From: Aquimarina muelleri DSM 19832
Lineage (GTDB): Bacteria; Bacteroidota; Bacteroidia; Flavobacteriales; Flavobacteriaceae
Assembly (NCBI RefSeq): GCF_000430665.1
Contig: NZ_AUML01000003.1
Coordinates: 177,648-241,647 of the forward strand
Direction: 5' to 3'
DNA: 64,000 nt
Of the stretch, positions 61,498-64,000 are shown one piece after another (the first letter of the stretch is position 1; every line of letters starts with the position of its first letter). A program made the position numbers and the translations under genes. A model generated the notes under the pieces. It was not told the DNA's origin and did not search any database. It saw nothing but the letters and a program-made list of their open reading frames with translations.

Positions 61498-62424
61498 TTA
61501 AAAAATTAATAATTTGTTTTCTTCTTTTTTGTAACTGAAATCAAATACAAAACTCAAATCATTCATCAAAACTTCTAAAGGCGGATTATCATAAACCCCG
61601 TTGAATTTTCTATCCTGAATTCCTTCTTTTTTTACAGTAATATTAATGTTGTAAAAGCGTTCTATTTCACGAATTATGGATAAAAAAGGTTTATCCTTAA
61701 AAGTTAGTTTTTTGTTAATCCATGCATTGTATTGCTCGGGTTTTACTTTCTTTTTTAGTATATCTCCCTTATTGAAAATTACTTGCTCATTCGGTAATAA
61801 TGTTACTATATTATTAGGATTGGGCAACACCCCAGAAAACTGTACTTTTCCTTCATTTAGTGTTATTATATTGTCTTCACCTGTATAGGCGTAAAGATTA
61901 AATTTGGTTCCTAACACTTGGGTTTTAGTGGTTTTGGTTTGTACTATAAAAGGGTGAAGGCTATCTCTTGCTACTTCAAAAAAAGCTTCTCCATCTAATA
62001 GTACCATACGTTCTTTTTTATTGAAATTTTTTGCTATTGTAAGCGTAGATGCCGCATTTAAAGTAACTTTAGTTCCATCCTCAAGTATAACCATTTTTAA
62101 CTCAGAAGCTACTGTAACATAAGTAACGGGGTTATTGAAAAACCCTAAAAAAAAGGAAGTTCCTAACAGTATTACAATAGAAGCAGCAATAGTCCATTTT
62201 TTAACATTAAGTATCTTCTTTTGTTTTTCAGGAATGCTATTTTTTGTTTTTTCTATCTTCTTCCAAAGAGCTTTTTCTATCTCTGGATGTGAACAAACAT
62301 CTATTTTGCTATTTAGAGTACCAAATCCTTCTTTTGGGTCTAGCCAGGATTCCACTTCCAACTCCTCTGCTTTAGAGCATTTTCCTTCCGCATATTTTTG
62401 TAGTAATTCTGGTGTTATTTCCAT
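61498..62424 (-). CDS. FecR family anti-sigma/sigma regulator
   Basis: A 308-residue inner-membrane protein: cytoplasmic N-terminus (MEITPELLQKYAEGKCSKAE), one membrane helix about residues 76-96 (WTIAASIVILLGTSFFLGFF), the periplasmic FecR domain (VILEDGTKVTLNAASTL, LLDGEAFFEVARD) and a C-terminal DUF4974/STN-like domain (LSFVFDFSYKKE). It would relay the state of the receptor to the sigma factor. It lies between the sigma and receptor genes. The 373-bp gap before it suggests its own promoter. Confidence 0.93.
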   Translation of the reverse strand: MEITPELLQKYAEGKCSKAEELEVESWLDPKEGFGTLNSKIDVCSHPEIEKALWKKIEKTKNSIPEKQKKILNVKKWTIAASIVILLGTSFFLGFFNNPVTYVTVASELKMVILEDGTKVTLNAASTLTIAKNFNKKERMVLLDGEAFFEVARDSLHPFIVQTKTTKTQVLGTKFNLYAYTGEDNIITLNEGKVQFSGVLPNPNNIVTLLPNEQVIFNKGDILKKKVKPEQYNAWINKKLTFKDKPFLSIIREIERFYNINITVKKEGIQDRKFNGVYDNPPLEVLMNDLSFVFDFSYKKEENKLLIF

Positions 62425-62797
62425 TTGCTAATTTGTTATTCATATATAAAAACGAAAATACTCTGGGGGGAGACCTAGTTGTACCCAATATTTTTTTCTG
62501 GTATTAGTTTAAAGAATAACAACAATGCAATTTGACACTAAAATGAGATAGTTACACTTTCTATTTTTAAGGATATAGTTTATAATAACATTAATAATTT
62601 TATCGAAAATCAGCATATCCCCTGCCCTGCCAGAAGGATTTAAAACAGTATAAATTATTTAAAATCAAATAAATAAAAATCACCCATAGCTATCAAAGCT
62701 ATTATAAAGTAGAATCATTTTTTATCAATAACCTCGGAGAATTAAACTCCACAATGTGGAATAAAAAATACATCCAGTTACTGAATAGAAATGAGAA
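62425..62797. other. Intergenic region between sigma factor and FecR genes
   Basis: A 373-bp region with no gene. It contains the right arm of the 46-bp inverted repeat (62576-62621). Just before fecR, the minus-strand stretch gggtacaactaggtctcc may be part of an ECF-sigma target; that reading is tentative. Confidence 0.5.
62576..62621 (-). repeat. 46-bp inverted repeat, right arm
   Basis: Reverse complement of 58630-58675 with two mismatches. The two arms enclose the fecR-like and receptor genes but not the sigma gene. Confidence 0.8.
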
Positions 62798-63319
62798 TTA
62801 TTGGTGAACTAAACTCTGTCTAATATGTTTTTGTAAAAAAGAAAGGGCTTTGGTAAGGTGGTTTTTTACTGTTTTTTGAGAAATATTTAATTTTTGGGCA
62901 ATTTCGTTTGTCGTTAGTTGTTTTTCACGACTTAATCGATATACCTTTTGACACTGAAATGGTAGTTGAGTTACTATCAATTCTAAATCACTTTCCAGAA
63001 AATAATGTAAAGCTGAATTATGAGTAATGGCATTAACATCAAAATGATTTCCCTTACATACATCCTCCGAGGGATATACTTTTACTTGATTTTTTGAGTT
63101 TTTCCTATAATAATCAATGATTTTTGACCTCGTCGATTTTAATAAATAGTTTTCTACTCCTTGAGTCACCACAAATTTATCTCGACGTTTCCATATAGAA
63201 ACATACACATCATGAACTATTTCTTGAGATGCTTCGGCATTATTTGTTTTTGATAAACAAATAGCATACAATTTTTTCCAATACATTTTATATAGCTTCT
63301 CAAAAGCTAATTCATTCAT
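62798..63319 (-). CDS. ECF RNA polymerase sigma factor (FecI-like)
   Basis: A 173-residue sigma-70 factor: region 2 near the N-terminus (YKMYWKKLYAICLSKTNNAE, EIVHDVYVSIWKRRD) and region 4 helix-turn-helix near the C-terminus (LTTNEIAQKLNISQKTVKNH). Region 3 is absent, as in ECF sigmas. It heads the FecR/receptor locus and would activate the receptor gene when the signal arrives. A good housekeeping-type promoter lies upstream. Confidence 0.94.
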   Translation of the reverse strand: MNELAFEKLYKMYWKKLYAICLSKTNNAEASQEIVHDVYVSIWKRRDKFVVTQGVENYLLKSTRSKIIDYYRKNSKNQVKVYPSEDVCKGNHFDVNAITHNSALHYFLESDLELIVTQLPFQCQKVYRLSREKQLTTNEIAQKLNISQKTVKNHLTKALSFLQKHIRQSLVHQ

Positions 63320-63410
63320 TAAATGATATGTCTTGGTATTGATTGAAATGATCCTTATTTTTTTCTAATTAACCTTAATGATATATAATATCATGGTTAA
63401 AAACTAAGGA

Positions 63411-63441
63411 CAAAGATATGTTTATTTAGATTTATTCCAAA
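63411..63441 (-). promoter_or_regulatory. Bacteroidetes promoter of the ECF sigma gene
   Basis: On the minus strand TTTG, 19 bases, then TATCTTTG, a full match to the TTTG / TAnnTTTG housekeeping consensus at proper spacing. It is about 90 bases upstream of the ATG at 63319. Confidence 0.75.
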
Positions 63442-63553
63442 TAATATACTGCATAAATAATCGTGACTGAACCAACTATATTATATATTCTTAGTTTATA
63501 CTATTTTTGCTTAAAAAAACAGTAGGATACATTTCATTTTTAAGTTTTATATT

Positions 63554-63589
63554 GAACTAATTAATCGAATATCTTAGATTAATTAGTTC
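63554..63589. repeat. Inverted repeat with 13-nt perfect arms
   Basis: gaactaattaatc and gattaattagttc around a 10-base spacer. No T-run follows, so it is more like an operator or recombination site than a terminator. Its role is unknown. Confidence 0.5.
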
Positions 63590-63743
63590 GAACTTTGCTA
63601 CTCCGAATCATCAATGATTACGGGAATTTTAATTTTTAGTCAACAATATAATCGACAATTATTATAGTTTATAACGTATGCATCCGTCTAAGTACATCTT
63701 GATTAGATTCTTTATAGGCTATATTTTTGTTTAAAAAAGATAG

Positions 63744-64000
63744 ATGTCTAAATTATCGGAAGCCAAAAGAATGCGTAAGTTAGTATCAGAATATCACATT
63801 TCAGGTCAAAGCCAAAAAGCATTTGCTCAATCTCGGGGATTAACTAAAGATAAGCTACATTATTGGGTTAAGAAGTTATCAAAGGAGTCAAATAATCTCT
63901 CAGAGGCGTCCTGTTCTTTTATTCCAATAGAAGTGGGGGATTCTGAAGTTTCAACCTCACGTTTTATCTTGATTCATTTACCTAATGGATTAGAAATTCA
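63744..64000 (+). CDS. IS66-type element accessory protein TnpA (3' end outside window)
   Basis: The first 85 residues are visible, starting MSKLSEAKRMRKLVSEYHIS. The helix-turn-helix (SQKAFAQSRGLTKDKLHYWVKK) is the typical N-terminal DNA-binding part of IS66 TnpA, and the following FILIHLPNGLEI segment also fits the family. In complete elements tnpB and the transposase gene tnpC follow; these would lie beyond the window. Confidence 0.8.
   Translation, partial: MSKLSEAKRMRKLVSEYHISGQSQKAFAQSRGLTKDKLHYWVKKLSKESNNLSEASCSFIPIEVGDSEVSTSRFILIHLPNGLEI

Larger units (their letters stand above)
63320..63743. other. Intergenic region between the sigma factor gene and the IS66-type element
   Basis: A 424-bp region with the sigma-gene promoter, a 36-nt inverted repeat at 63554-63589 and no ORF. 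The left end of the IS66-type element should lie here, but I cannot place its terminal repeat. Confidence 0.5.

Overview
The window is AT-rich DNA from a member of the Bacteroidota, most likely a marine flavobacterium of the Flavobacteriaceae (Aquimarina-like). The evidence is the tmRNA tag reading GENNYALAA, TAnnTTTG-type promoters, a FecI/FecR/TonB-receptor locus with STN and carboxypeptidase-like domains, a Lacal_2735-type small protein and a DUF4197 lipoprotein. Genus-level placement is inference.

Positions 1-38368 hold a minus-strand biosynthetic cluster for a cationic lipopeptide, read from high to low coordinates. A 3813-residue PKS/NRPS hybrid (FAAL-ACP-KS-AT-ACP-aminotransferase-C-A-T-C) should make a beta-amino fatty acyl starter and add the first amino acid, as iturin/mycosubtilin starter synthetases do. 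A 5864-residue NRPS with four A-T-E modules follows, then an amidinotransferase-family enzyme, a cyclic-peptide ABC exporter fused to a catalytically degenerate serine-hydrolase domain, and a third NRPS that leaves the window at base 1. My hand-read A-domain codes suggest beta-amino-acyl - Orn - D-Phe-like - D-Val-like - D-Thr - D-Orn - Orn - further residues off the window. The termination domain is not visible.

Positions 38369-41162 are about 2.8 kb without a convincing gene. They contain one copy of a 161-bp MITE and a tandem duplication of about 624 bp whose units each carry a perfect 46-nt palindrome and further hairpins. An Lrp/AsnC regulator lies beyond this gap, then a small unknown protein and a second MITE copy.

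Positions 42858-54411 are largely housekeeping: fused isobutyryl-CoA mutase IcmF, PurU, a PqqB-like metallo-hydrolase lipoprotein, a DUF4197 lipoprotein, two small proteins, an alpha/beta hydrolase, a BtuF-like binding protein, PyrF, a saccharopine dehydrogenase-like oxidoreductase and tmRNA.

Downstream of tmRNA, a SWIM/SNF2 helicase gene lies between the tmRNA 3' end and a 16-bp duplicate of that end, which looks like an integrated segment without a visible integrase. A third MITE copy (inverted) follows. Then comes an ECF sigma / FecR / TonB-dependent receptor locus on the minus strand, with a 46-bp inverted repeat flanking FecR plus the receptor. The window ends inside the first gene of an IS66-type insertion sequence.
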